Shown piece after piece: positions 34,195 through 43,739 of a stretch of 64,000 nucleotides of DNA. How positions within the stretch are numbered: position 1 is the stretch's first letter; each line of letters begins with the position of its first letter. The stretch is from JABMMZ01 sp044368575. GTDB lineage: Bacteria; Bacteroidota; Bacteroidia; NS11-12g; UBA955. A program made the position numbers and the translations under genes. The stretch is from the NCBI GenBank assembly GCA_044368575.1, contig JBIPPH010000002.1:1-64000 (forward strand), read 5' to 3'. The notes beneath the pieces were generated by a model. The model was not told the DNA's origin, searched no databases, and saw only the letters and a program-made list of their open reading frames with translations.

Positions 34195-35826
34195 ATGAAC
34201 GGATTCTTTAAAATTCCAAACGCGATAAACGAAACAGTTTTAGATTACGCGCCAAACAGTAAAGAAAAATTAGCCCTTAAACAGGCTTTAACCGAAGCCA
34301 GAAGTCAAGTGATTGATATTCCTATGTTCATTAACGGACAAGAGGTAAGAACTGGTAATACTCAAGCCATTTTTCCGCCACATGATTTACACCATCAAAT
34401 TGGCAGCTTTCATTTAGGTGAAGCCAAACATGTGCACCAAGCTATTGACGCAGCGCTTGCAGCGAAACCAGCTTGGGAAAATATGCCTTGGGAACAAAGA
34501 GCGAGTATTTTCTTAAAAGCCGCTGAATTATTAGCCGGTCCTTACCGCGCAAAGATGAATGCAGCTACCATGCTAGGCCAATCTAAAAATGCTTATCAGG
34601 CTGAAATTGATGCCGCTTGTGAATTAATAGATTTCTTAAGATTCAATGTGCAATATATGTCTGAGATTTATGGTGATCAACCTAGTGCCAACAGCAAAGG
34701 TATTTGGAATCGCTTAGAACACAGAGCACTCGAAGGTTTTACCTTTGCCGTTACCCCATTCAACTTTACAGCCATTGCCGCCAACTTACCAAGTAGTATG
34801 GCGATGATGGGCAATGTGGTGGTTTGGAAACCAGCCTTCACTCAGATTTATTCTGCTAACGTGATCATGGCTTTATTTAAAGAAGCTGGCTTACCAGATG
34901 GTGTTATCAATTTGATTTACACTGATGGCCCTGAAACGGGCGATATCGTATTCAATCATCCTGATTTTGCTGGCTTGCATTTTACCGGCTCAACTGGTGT
35001 ATTTAGAACCATGTGGAACCACATTGGCGCTAACATTCACAAATACGAAACGTATCCAAGAATTGTAGGCGAAACTGGTGGCAAAGACTTTGTGTTGATC
35101 CATAAATCTGCTGATGTTGATACCGCTGTAACTGCTTTGGCCAGAGGGGCTTTCGAATACCAAGGTCAAAAATGTTCTGCGGCTTCAAGAGCTTATATCC
35201 CTTCTAATTTATGGTCTAGTATTGAACAAAAATTAGTGGCTGAAGTGAAGACCATGAAAGTGGGTCCTACTGAAGACTTTAGAAACTTTGTGAACGCTGT
35301 TATCGATGAAAGAGCCTTTGACAAAATTGCGAATTACATTGAGATAGCTAAAAACGATCCTAAAGCCAAAATCATTTGTGGTGGCACTTACGACAAAAGC
35401 AAAGGTTACTTTATAGATCCTACGGTTATTGTAGCTGAAGACCCTAAATTCAAAACCATGTGCGAAGAGATTTTTGGGCCAGTATTAACCTTGTATGTAT
35501 ACCCTGAAAATGAATTTGAGAAAACCCTTGAATTGGTTAACAGCACAAGTGAATACGCCTTAACAGGTGCTATCATTGCTCAAGACCGCTATGCGGTAAC
35601 TCAAGCAACAGAGTACTTAAAACATGCAGCCGGTAACTTCTACATCAATGATAAACCAACAGGTGCTGTTGTAGGTCAACAACCATTTGGTGGAAGCAGA
35701 GCCAGTGGAACCAATGACAAAGCAGGTAGCAAAGCCAACCTATTGCGTTGGACCAGTACCAGAACCATCAAAGAAACTTTGGTGCCAGTTAAAGACTACC
35801 GTTATCCATTTCTTTCTGAAGAATAA
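34195..35826 (+). CDS. pruA: L-glutamate gamma-semialdehyde dehydrogenase (P5C dehydrogenase)
   Basis: 543 residues. Aldehyde dehydrogenase features: 'TPFNFTAIAANLPSSMAMMGNVVVWKPA' (NAD site), 'FTGSTGVFRTMW', catalytic-base region 'ETGGKDFVLIHKSAD', and the catalytic cysteine in 'YQGQKCSAASRAYIP'. The length and these motifs match monofunctional P5C dehydrogenases, which oxidise glutamate semialdehyde in proline and ornithine catabolism. Proline dehydrogenase is not in the window. Its TAA overlaps the ATG of the next gene by one base. Confidence 0.95.
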   Translation: MNGFFKIPNAINETVLDYAPNSKEKLALKQALTEARSQVIDIPMFINGQEVRTGNTQAIFPPHDLHHQIGSFHLGEAKHVHQAIDAALAAKPAWENMPWEQRASIFLKAAELLAGPYRAKMNAATMLGQSKNAYQAEIDAACELIDFLRFNVQYMSEIYGDQPSANSKGIWNRLEHRALEGFTFAVTPFNFTAIAANLPSSMAMMGNVVVWKPAFTQIYSANVIMALFKEAGLPDGVINLIYTDGPETGDIVFNHPDFAGLHFTGSTGVFRTMWNHIGANIHKYETYPRIVGETGGKDFVLIHKSADVDTAVTALARGAFEYQGQKCSAASRAYIPSNLWSSIEQKLVAEVKTMKVGPTEDFRNFVNAVIDERAFDKIANYIEIAKNDPKAKIICGGTYDKSKGYFIDPTVIVAEDPKFKTMCEEIFGPVLTLYVYPENEFEKTLELVNSTSEYALTGAIIAQDRYAVTQATEYLKHAAGNFYINDKPTGAVVGQQPFGGSRASGTNDKAGSKANLLRWTSTRTIKETLVPVKDYRYPFLSEE

Positions 35827-36287
35827 TGTCGCTTAGCCAAGCTGAGAAACATGCCCTTTACCAAAGCTTAGTTAAGCAAATAGCGGCGTTAATAGACCCT
35901 AATGCATCTGAATTAAGCAATTACGCCAACGTTTGCGCCGCTATTCAAACAGCCTTCAAACATTGGTGGTGTGGTTTTTATTTTGTCAATGGTGAACGTT
36001 TAACATTAGGGCCATTTCAAGGCCCTGTAGCCTGCACAAGCATTGGCTTTAACAAAGGTGTTTGTGGCACAGCTTGGGCAAAAGCACACAGCATTATCGT
36101 GCCCAATGTACATGAATTTGAAGGGCATATTGCCTGTTCATCTGAAAGCAACTCCGAAATTGTTGTACCTGTGTTTAAGCAAGGTACAATTGTGGCAGTA
36201 TTGGATATTGATAGCATCTACTTCAACACTTTCGATGAAGTAGATGCCCTCTACCTTGAACAAATTGTAGCTATGATTAACGTCTAA
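35826..36287 (+). CDS. msrC: Free methionine-(R)-sulfoxide reductase (GAF domain)
   Basis: 153 residues, one GAF domain. Three cysteines sit exactly as in fRMsr: 'FQGPVACTSIGFNKGVCGTAW' and 'FEGHIACSSESNSEIVVPV'. It reduces the R-epimer of free methionine sulfoxide, complementing MsrA and MsrB. Start ATG overlaps the pruA stop, so the two are cotranscribed. Its 3' end overlaps the convergent 1124-residue gene by 11 bases. Confidence 0.92.
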   Translation: MSLSQAEKHALYQSLVKQIAALIDPNASELSNYANVCAAIQTAFKHWWCGFYFVNGERLTLGPFQGPVACTSIGFNKGVCGTAWAKAHSIIVPNVHEFEGHIACSSESNSEIVVPVFKQGTIVAVLDIDSIYFNTFDEVDALYLEQIVAMINV

Positions 36288-39200
36288 TGGTATCTACCCC
36301 GTTAGATTGAATCAATTGGCCTTTGTTGTAAAACTCTTCTTTAAAGTTTAAATCCCCTCCGTATTGAGCAATCCAATCGAAGTATTCTTCATTGCTCATA
36401 AAGCAAACCTTTTCACTCAAATGCAAACCGCTTAAGTCGCCAGTAATCCATCGGCCTACTTTTAAACCATTCTCATATAAACCCATTGCTTCTGCTTGGC
36501 CATAGTTGTTGTAATACACCCAAACACCTTGTTTTTTATATTGGTCTAAACGACCTTCTTTGAGTTTATGGCCAGAGGCTTGTAATTCCGTTATAACACC
36601 ACTGCCATTCTCCAACAGGCTTTTACCATTTTCATCGTAAAACGATAAGTAATGGTCTTCTTCAGTTGGCATGTCTGCTTCACTTTCACAAGTGTATTTG
36701 GTGTCCATATTCTGTGCCCAGCCCTCATACATTAATTGACCATTATCGTAATAGGCTTTAACTAAACCTACAGTTGAAATTGAATCTGTTTTGCTCAAAT
36801 ACACCATTGAATCTTTAAAGTCGATGGTTTTGAACAATCTGCCTTGACCCTCTCTGTAAAAAGACCAAAGCCCTGTAGGGTCTGAGTAGGACTTTTGACC
36901 TTTCTTAAACACAAAGCCACTTTTGTAGTAATAGGTATAGTAACCCGATCTAAAGCGACTCGGTAGATTGTCCATGAAATCATGGCCATTGAAGAATTTG
37001 TTGTTTTGCTCTTCAACTCTTATTCTTCTTGATTCATAGTTATGCTCGTCATCGTATGATCTTGAATTGGATTTGAAAACAGAGTAAAACATTGAGTCTT
37101 TAATCGATAATTGAACCGTGTATTTTAAGTTGTTGGTATCTCTGTATAGTTTATAAGTACCATCTAAATACCCATGCTTAAATGGAATCACTTCCGAAAC
37201 ATACTTGGCGGTATCGCGTACTCTAAAATCACTCACATTGTAACGGATGAACTGCCCATCAGGTATGCCCATTTTAAAGTAACCTTTAGAAATCGGATAA
37301 CCAGTTCTTGACAACTTCCAAATGGCCCCATTAATTGTGTCGTTTTTCATTTCATAGACTCTGCTCAAGCATTTGTATCCAGAATTATTTTTAAATTGGT
37401 ATTGGGTTCCGTTAAGTTGATTGTTGTGAAATACCAATTGGGTTAAACCACTGGAATAATTGCTTTCTGTATTGAGCTGCCATTGGCCTTCTTTTTTGCC
37501 ATTCTCATAATTCATCATAGAGGTTTCGGCTCTTTGTAAATGCTTAAATTGAATAGCCTTATTGTATTTGTTTTTAGTACTGGTATACAAACTGTATTCA
37601 ATATCATCATTTAACTTGTTGTCATAGTAGTGCGTATAAGTACTGCTGTGGTCAAAAATATCTGTCATTGAATAAGTACCGGTAAAAGCGCCAAAACCTG
37701 AATTGATTTTAATGCGTTTTGTAGGGGCAATTAATTTCGATTTGTTAGCGCTTAAAAGCGTCTTTCTTGCTTCAACATCCAATTCAATAACAAGCGTAGG
37801 TTTTAAAGCCCATACTTGTTTGATTTCATACATTTTAGCCTTAAAGTTATTGGGACGTCTTTTATAATGCCAATTCAGTTCAACATTACCTGTAAAGGCT
37901 TGTCTACCCACATAAATGGCCTTGTGTTGATTAGGAATTAATTCAAAATAACTGAGCATAGAAGTCAATAAATCAAAGAAATCGTATTTATCATTAGATG
38001 AAGACCAACTTGAGTTCCTATCTGTGGTTAACAAAAACTTGGTGTAAGAATCATAAAACAGTTTATCTAATTTATAAGTGTATTGACCTTTAAACATAAT
38101 GGTATCAATCAACATTAAACTATCGTATTTCATTGGCACCTTTAAGTAATGTATAATAGACCCATTTAACGTTGTGCCTTGCACTTTATAATAGGAACGC
38201 GCACCAGCAAACTTGCCCTTAGTAAACGTATGATTGTAATAATGGTAATTCAAAGGGGCGTAATAATACTTTTGAGTTATTTTGCCCTTTTTAACAGTCG
38301 TGTTAATCGCCACATTCTGAACCGTTTCGTTCGGGTTCATTTGGTAATACAAATTGGTTTTTTCAGTATAATTCGCTGATGTTAACTTTTTAAACTCAAA
38401 TGAACGTGTATAAACCTTAGCGCAAGATTTGGATCCTATTTTAGAAGTACAGGTGTCAATCAAATAACAAGTACTTACAATTTTATCATAAGTATCATAG
38501 GTTTTAATTCTGAAAAACTTACCCATCATAATGGTATCTCTGTAATTAAAGCGCTCTAATGCAGAGAAATTCACACTCACGAAATTATCATACTTGATTG
38601 CAAAATCAGTTTGTTTATTGTCCTTATAATACATGACCAATTGATCCGCTGCATATAAACCGCCTTCGTCATATTCATAATCAGGGGTCACATCAGGAAA
38701 ATTTGCAATCTCCTTGTAATTAGGGTAGTACTTTTTTATGCTATCTAAGCCATATAAAGTGGCTTTTTTCAAGCGATTAAATTGACTGTATTCGTATTCA
38801 GCTAACAAATCAGTATTATCATCATAAACGCTAACTTTTCTGGATTGATCTAAAAAATTGTAATTGCTTGTATGCCCAATTTCTGCATTGTCTTTGTAAT
38901 GCGTAAACGTTGAGGCAATTTTGGTAATGCGTTTATTGTACATTTGGTAATCGTATTTGGTTTTTAAACCTTGCAACCAACCTTTTTCAAGGGTCATGCT
39001 GTCAACTAATACGGTGTCTTTTTTGGTACAAGAATAGACTGTCAAAACACCATCAATAAAACCCTCCTTGTAATTTAACACAATTTTTTTAGCCTTAACG
39101 GGTACTGCGCTGTAGCCTTTTAAAAAAATATTTGCATCTTCATAGTAACTCTCTTCCCAATCATATCTGGAATGCCTTGAATATCGATGTGGTCTAATGT

Positions 39201-39651
39201 TCGATGCTGTTTCATAGAGCACAAAATGACCATCAATCATGTCATTTTTGTAGGGAATTCTATAGACTGGCAATTGGGTACCCTCATCGTAAACAGTAAC
39301 AATACCTTCTTTTTTGTTGTTTTTGATGGGTATAATGGCAAATACTTTTCTGATGGTATCGTACACATATTCATTATTCACTATGCGTTTGTTTTTCAAA
39401 TCAAAGCGTTTTGAATACAGTAAATATTCCCCATCCGTGAATTGACCAACTATAGGTGGAATGTCTAAGTTATAAAACCTAAGATCTTCAACATCAAAGT
39501 TCACATTGGTGTAATAACTGTTAATGATTTGAGGGTATACTTTGTAAGTTTTACCCATAAATTGAGCGGTGGCTTGGGCTTTAAGTTCTTGTTTGAAAAG
39601 TAGAGAGCAAAGCAAAAAGCATACGAGGAAAAATCTTGTAGAAATGCGCAT
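36277..39651 (-). CDS. Large exported protein with many YwqK/MORN-like repeats
   Basis: 1124 residues with a signal peptide (about 1-25). Throughout are short beta-strand repeats of the form 'dG.y.ly......y...y.nG..G.w': for example 'DGEYLLYSKRF', 'KKEGIVTVYDEG', 'NGKKEGQWQLNTESNYSSG', 'DPTGLWSFYREGQG' and 'KKQGVWVYYNNYGQAEAMGLYENGLKVGRW'. These resemble the YwqK-like (MORN_2) family, often auto-annotated as an antitoxin. Nothing enzymatic is visible and no toxin gene is adjacent. Likely periplasmic or surface-located. No sorting domain is seen at the C-terminus. Confidence 0.78.
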   Translation of the reverse strand: MRISTRFFLVCFLLCSLLFKQELKAQATAQFMGKTYKVYPQIINSYYTNVNFDVEDLRFYNLDIPPIVGQFTDGEYLLYSKRFDLKNKRIVNNEYVYDTIRKVFAIIPIKNNKKEGIVTVYDEGTQLPVYRIPYKNDMIDGHFVLYETASNIRPHRYSRHSRYDWEESYYEDANIFLKGYSAVPVKAKKIVLNYKEGFIDGVLTVYSCTKKDTVLVDSMTLEKGWLQGLKTKYDYQMYNKRITKIASTFTHYKDNAEIGHTSNYNFLDQSRKVSVYDDNTDLLAEYEYSQFNRLKKATLYGLDSIKKYYPNYKEIANFPDVTPDYEYDEGGLYAADQLVMYYKDNKQTDFAIKYDNFVSVNFSALERFNYRDTIMMGKFFRIKTYDTYDKIVSTCYLIDTCTSKIGSKSCAKVYTRSFEFKKLTSANYTEKTNLYYQMNPNETVQNVAINTTVKKGKITQKYYYAPLNYHYYNHTFTKGKFAGARSYYKVQGTTLNGSIIHYLKVPMKYDSLMLIDTIMFKGQYTYKLDKLFYDSYTKFLLTTDRNSSWSSSNDKYDFFDLLTSMLSYFELIPNQHKAIYVGRQAFTGNVELNWHYKRRPNNFKAKMYEIKQVWALKPTLVIELDVEARKTLLSANKSKLIAPTKRIKINSGFGAFTGTYSMTDIFDHSSTYTHYYDNKLNDDIEYSLYTSTKNKYNKAIQFKHLQRAETSMMNYENGKKEGQWQLNTESNYSSGLTQLVFHNNQLNGTQYQFKNNSGYKCLSRVYEMKNDTINGAIWKLSRTGYPISKGYFKMGIPDGQFIRYNVSDFRVRDTAKYVSEVIPFKHGYLDGTYKLYRDTNNLKYTVQLSIKDSMFYSVFKSNSRSYDDEHNYESRRIRVEEQNNKFFNGHDFMDNLPSRFRSGYYTYYYKSGFVFKKGQKSYSDPTGLWSFYREGQGRLFKTIDFKDSMVYLSKTDSISTVGLVKAYYDNGQLMYEGWAQNMDTKYTCESEADMPTEEDHYLSFYDENGKSLLENGSGVITELQASGHKLKEGRLDQYKKQGVWVYYNNYGQAEAMGLYENGLKVGRWITGDLSGLHLSEKVCFMSNEEYFDWIAQYGGDLNFKEEFYNKGQLIQSNGVDTIRR

Positions 39652-39738
39652 AATAGTAGCAACGCAAGTTACTCGATTTTAGTATATCCCCATAGAATGA
39701 TTTTCAATGCCAATAATATTTAGTATTTTCGCGGTCTC

Positions 39739-41058
39739 ATGTCAAGAATAGTAGCCATAGTCGGAAGACCAAATGTTGGGAAATCAACCTTATTCAATCG
39801 TTTAACAGGCGAGCGAAAAGCCATAGTTGATGACTTTAGTGGTGTTACTAGAGACAGACACTACGGCGACTCTGAATGGAACGGAGAAACCTTTGTGGTA
39901 ATTGACACTGGTGGTTATGTGAGAGACAGTAAAGACTTATTTGAGACAGCCATCAGAGAACAAGTACAAATTGCAGTTGAAGAAGCCAGTGTGGTTATTT
40001 TTATGGCCGATGTGCAAACAGAGGTTACAGACCTTGATCAACAGTTTGCTCAAATTCTAAGAAAAGCCAAAAAACCAGTCGTCATGGCGGTCAATAAAGT
40101 TGACAATTACGATTTGATCAACGAAACCGCAGTATTTTACGGTTTAGGTTTTGACGAAATCTTTCCTATATCATCTGCCACCGGCAGCGGCACAGGTGAA
40201 CTCCTTGATAAAGTAGTGAGCCTTTTACCAGTAGACGATGGTAAAACCTTTGAAGATGATTTGCTCAACGAATTGCCTAAAATTGCAATTGTTGGCAGAC
40301 CAAATGTTGGAAAATCATCATTTGTGAATGCCTTATTAGGCTACAATCGCAACATTGTTACAGACATAGCCGGTACCACGCGTGATGCCATTCATACCCG
40401 CTATAACGCTTATGGCAAAGACCTTATATTAATTGATACTGCAGGTATCAGAAAAAAATCTAAGGTAGAAGAAAACATTGAGTTCTATTCGGTGATGCGC
40501 AGTTTAAGAGCCATTGAAAATTGCGATGTGTGCATACTCATGTTGGATGCCCAAAATGGTATAGAATCTCAAGACATGAACCTCTTGTTTTTGGCCCACA
40601 AACATGGCAAGGGCATTGTTGTTTTGGTTAACAAATGGGATTTGTACAACAAAGAAACCAATACAGCTAAAGACTACGAAGACCACATCAAAGAGCGAAC
40701 AGCTCCTTTCACAGATTACCCAGTGGTATTCATTAGTGCCTTAAATAAACAAAGGATATTTCAAGCCATTGAAACTGCCGTAAAAGTATACGATAACTTA
40801 TCGAATAAGATCAAAACCAGCGTACTCAATGATCAATTGTTGCCAGTGGTTGCTGCTACGCCGCCTCCTGGTGTTAAAGGCAAAACCATTAGCATTAAAT
40901 ACATTCAACAGTTGCCTTCAAAATCTGTCTGTTTTGCTTTCTTCTGTAACTTACCTCAATACATCAGTGAGAGTTACAAACGTTTCTTGGAAAACCAGTT
41001 GCGCGACCGTTTTAACTTCAACGGTGTGCCAATTAAAATCTTCTTTAGAAAGAAATAA
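39739..41058 (+). CDS. der: Ribosome biogenesis GTPase Der
   Basis: 439 residues with two tandem G domains: GRPNVGKSTLFNRLTG (7-22) and GRPNVGKSSFVNAL near 190, with DTGGY and DTAGI switch motifs and NKVD/NKWD specificity motifs. A C-terminal KH-like domain follows ('GVPIKIFFRKK' at the end). It acts in 50S subunit assembly. A TATTTTCG sequence (39724-39731), close to the -7 consensus, lies seven bases upstream of the ATG. Confidence 0.97.
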   Translation: MSRIVAIVGRPNVGKSTLFNRLTGERKAIVDDFSGVTRDRHYGDSEWNGETFVVIDTGGYVRDSKDLFETAIREQVQIAVEEASVVIFMADVQTEVTDLDQQFAQILRKAKKPVVMAVNKVDNYDLINETAVFYGLGFDEIFPISSATGSGTGELLDKVVSLLPVDDGKTFEDDLLNELPKIAIVGRPNVGKSSFVNALLGYNRNIVTDIAGTTRDAIHTRYNAYGKDLILIDTAGIRKKSKVEENIEFYSVMRSLRAIENCDVCILMLDAQNGIESQDMNLLFLAHKHGKGIVVLVNKWDLYNKETNTAKDYEDHIKERTAPFTDYPVVFISALNKQRIFQAIETAVKVYDNLSNKIKTSVLNDQLLPVVAATPPPGVKGKTISIKYIQQLPSKSVCFAFFCNLPQYISESYKRFLENQLRDRFNFNGVPIKIFFRKK

Positions 41059-41535
41059 TTACTCTTGCTTTTTAAACCCTAAAGCTGCAGAGTTAATGCA
41101 ATATCTTAAGCCTGTAGGGGTGTTATAACCATCCGGAAATACATGGCCTAAATGCCCTTCGCAATGCGCACATAAGACTTCGACTCTGTGCATGCCATGA
41201 GAGTAATCTGGTTTTTCAATGATAGCTGCAGAATCAATGCCCTTGTAAAAACTAGGCCACCCACAACCAGCATCAAATTTAGTTTCAGATACAAACAAAG
41301 GGGCATTACAAGCTTTGCAAACATAAGTGCCAGCTTCCCAAAATTGGTCGTATTGACCTGTGTGGGGTCTTTCTGTACCCTTTTCGCGCATGATTCTGTA
41401 GGTTTCAGGATCTAAGATCTTTTGCCATTCTTGATTGGTTTTATTCATAACAGATGGTTTAGGTGAACAAGCGAATAGACAGCATGACCATAAGATTATT
41501 TTTTCTGTGTATTTCAGAAGCTTAATTTTGAGCAT
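41059..41535 (-). CDS. msrB: Peptide-methionine (R)-S-oxide reductase, probable lipoprotein
   Basis: 158 residues. The N-terminus is a lipoprotein-type signal ('IILWSCCLFAC', lipobox LFAC near 20-23). The MsrB domain has both zinc pairs ('CKACNAPLF' and 'CAHCEGHLGHVFPDG'), 'FDAGCGWPSFY' and the catalytic cysteine in 'LRYCINSAAL'. It would repair methionine-R-sulfoxide in envelope proteins, unlike the cytoplasmic MsrA at 7138. It is convergent with der, with the stop codons directly adjacent. Confidence 0.94.
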   Translation of the reverse strand: MLKIKLLKYTEKIILWSCCLFACSPKPSVMNKTNQEWQKILDPETYRIMREKGTERPHTGQYDQFWEAGTYVCKACNAPLFVSETKFDAGCGWPSFYKGIDSAAIIEKPDYSHGMHRVEVLCAHCEGHLGHVFPDGYNTPTGLRYCINSAALGFKKQE

Positions 41536-41584
41536 ACTCTTCTACTTGTTTATTCAACAAGTGGAACTAAAAATTGTTTCAATA

Positions 41585-43099
41585 ATGAGTCCAATATTAC
41601 TATTTACTTTCGTCATAAGCTATTTTGTAGTGCTGCTAGGCATTGCTTTTTATACCTCAAGAAATGCAGACAACCACTCCTTTTTTATTGGCAACAAAAA
41701 CAGCAATTGGCTTTTGGTAGCATTTGGTATGATTGGTACATCGCTATCAGGAGTCACCTTTGTAAGTGTACCTGGCGATGTAGGTAAAATCAATTTCCAC
41801 TACTTTCAATTGGTCATTGGGTATTTCTTAGGCTATATCGTTGTGGCCTTTGTATTACTGCCCTTGTATTACAAAATGAACCTAACCAGTATATACACTT
41901 ATCTTGAAAAACGTTTGGGTGTAAGTGCACATAAAACTGGGGCTATTTTCTTTATCATTTCAAGAACTGTAGGCGCCACCGCCAGGTTGTATTTAGTGAT
42001 CAATATTTTGCAGATTTATATTCTTGACCAATTGCACATTCCCTTTATTGGCACTGCCCTTGTGATCTTGCTATTGATAATGCTCTACACCTTTAAGGGT
42101 GGGGTTAAAACGATTATCATTACGGATACCTTACAAACCTCTGGCATGCTGATTGGATTAGTGGTATGTTTGATTACCCTTATGAACGCCTTGGGTACAG
42201 ATCTGTCTGGCACTTGGCAATTATTAGAAGCCAAAGGCATTAACAAGATCATCAATACAGACCTTAACAGTCCGCTGTATTTTTGGAAACAGGTCTTAGG
42301 TGGCATGTTCATTACCATAACCATGACGGGCTTAGATCAAGAAATGATGCAAAAAAACATCAGTGTTAAAACCTTAAAAAACTCTCAATGGAACATGCTG
42401 ACCATGAGCAGCATTTTAGTGTTTGTAAACGCTTTGTTTTTACTCTTAGGTGGGGTCTTATTTTTATATGCTCAAAACCAAGGCTTGAACTTGAGTGGCG
42501 ATGATTTATTTCCAAGCATTGCCCTTAGCAATACGTTCTCTGCAAGCATTGGTATACTGTTTATATTGGCTTTGATTTCGGCCTTATTCCCAAGTGTAGA
42601 TGGTGCAATTACCTCATTGACCTCGTCGTTTTGCATTGACTTACTCAATTTTAATCAAAGCGCAGATCAAGAAGCTGTTATGAAACAGAAGCGATTGCGT
42701 GTTCACATAGGCTTTGCCATTTTATTCTTATTAATGGTGATGCTGTTTAAGGCAGTGGATGACAAATCCATTATTCAGTTCATCATTAAATTTGCTGGCA
42801 TCACCTACGGTCCATTACTCGGTTTATTTGCCTTTGGCATTTTAACCAAACGTCAATTGATCCAAAATAAAATCACTTTGGTATGCCTTCTAGGGCCCCT
42901 GTTAACATTGGTATTAGACCTTATATGTAACCCGCCCTACTACGAAAAATTACTGCACCAAACTTTACCTTTTAATCACTTATCTGAGCAGTTATTCAAT
43001 GGTTATAAAATAGGGCCTGAACTCATTATCATTAATGGTTGTATTACCTTTTTAGGCTTGTACTTGATCTCAACAAATAAGCGCGAACAAGTCGCTTAA
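41585..43099 (+). CDS. Sodium:solute symporter family protein
   Basis: 504 residues from the ATG at 41585 (MSPILLFTFVISYF). The longer reading from 41435 runs into msrB on the other strand and adds a non-membrane start. About 13 transmembrane helices are visible. SSS-type features: 'ADNHSFFIGNKNSNWLLVAFGMIGTSLSGVTFVSVPGDVG' near the N-terminus and 'TGLDQEMMQKNISVKTLKNSQ' mid-protein. The substrate cannot be told from sequence. A 7-bp inverted repeat, ACTTGTT/AACAAGT (41544-41562), lies in its upstream region and could be an operator. Confidence 0.88.
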   Translation: MSPILLFTFVISYFVVLLGIAFYTSRNADNHSFFIGNKNSNWLLVAFGMIGTSLSGVTFVSVPGDVGKINFHYFQLVIGYFLGYIVVAFVLLPLYYKMNLTSIYTYLEKRLGVSAHKTGAIFFIISRTVGATARLYLVINILQIYILDQLHIPFIGTALVILLLIMLYTFKGGVKTIIITDTLQTSGMLIGLVVCLITLMNALGTDLSGTWQLLEAKGINKIINTDLNSPLYFWKQVLGGMFITITMTGLDQEMMQKNISVKTLKNSQWNMLTMSSILVFVNALFLLLGGVLFLYAQNQGLNLSGDDLFPSIALSNTFSASIGILFILALISALFPSVDGAITSLTSSFCIDLLNFNQSADQEAVMKQKRLRVHIGFAILFLLMVMLFKAVDDKSIIQFIIKFAGITYGPLLGLFAFGILTKRQLIQNKITLVCLLGPLLTLVLDLICNPPYYEKLLHQTLPFNHLSEQLFNGYKIGPELIIINGCITFLGLYLISTNKREQVA

Positions 43100-43139
43100 A
43101 CCATCACAATAAAACGCCAATACAAGCGTTGTAAATAGT

Positions 43140-43739
43140 ATGAACACCAAGTCTATGATCATGTTTTGTTTGGCTTTGCCAATGCTCATGGCTTTTAACG
43201 TCTGTAGCAATGGAACAAAACCAAAAGTGTATAAAGACACTATCTACAGATTTCCACCTAAAAGGCAACCTGCAGTGGTAGACAATACACCCGAAGAGTT
43301 GAGAAACATTCGCATTACCGATACCATTATCAAATTTAAAGTCAAAAAATCTGAAAGGAAATTGTACGCGTATTTTGGAGATACATTCAAAGTCTTTAAA
43401 ATCTCTTTGGGGGCTAGTCCTATTGGTCATAAAATAAAGCAAGGCGACCACAAAACCCCTGAGGGTACTTATTTTATCAGTTTTAAAAATCCTAAAAGCA
43501 GAGGTTATAAATCACTCAAACTATCCTATCCTAATGCGGAAGACAAAAAACGCGCTGCAGCTTTAAAGGTCTCTCCTGGCGGCGATATTTGTATTCATGG
43601 TTTGTGGTGGGATACACAAGATCCTAAAACCCATTGGAAAGATGATTGGACTGAAGGTTGCTTAGCGGTAAACAATCAAGAAATAGATGAGATCTTCGCT
43701 CATACCTACTTAAAAACACCCATCAGCATTTTGCCCTAA
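43140..43739 (+). CDS. L,D-transpeptidase (YkuD domain)
   Basis: 199 residues with a signal peptide (about 1-20). The YkuD domain covers about 65-198: 'KVKKSERKLYAYFGDTFKVFKISLGAS', 'KTPEGTYFIS', the histidine in 'ICIHGLWW' and the catalytic cysteine in 'EGCLAVNNQEIDEIF'. The usual S-x-GCIR is changed to TEGCLAV, as in periplasmic YafK-like members. Probable role in peptidoglycan crosslinking or protein attachment. Its stop overlaps that of the next gene on the other strand by 4 bases. Confidence 0.88.
   Translation: MNTKSMIMFCLALPMLMAFNVCSNGTKPKVYKDTIYRFPPKRQPAVVDNTPEELRNIRITDTIIKFKVKKSERKLYAYFGDTFKVFKISLGASPIGHKIKQGDHKTPEGTYFISFKNPKSRGYKSLKLSYPNAEDKKRAAALKVSPGGDICIHGLWWDTQDPKTHWKDDWTEGCLAVNNQEIDEIFAHTYLKTPISILP

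Noticed and set aside
227..39651. YwqK-like repeats considered as toxin-antitoxin components
   Set aside because: The 'antitoxin' name is an inherited annotation; no toxin-like small gene is adjacent and the proteins are exported.
41435..41584. N-terminal extension of the symporter
   Set aside because: It lies opposite the msrB lipoprotein signal region, and the SSS family starts at the first helix after 41585.
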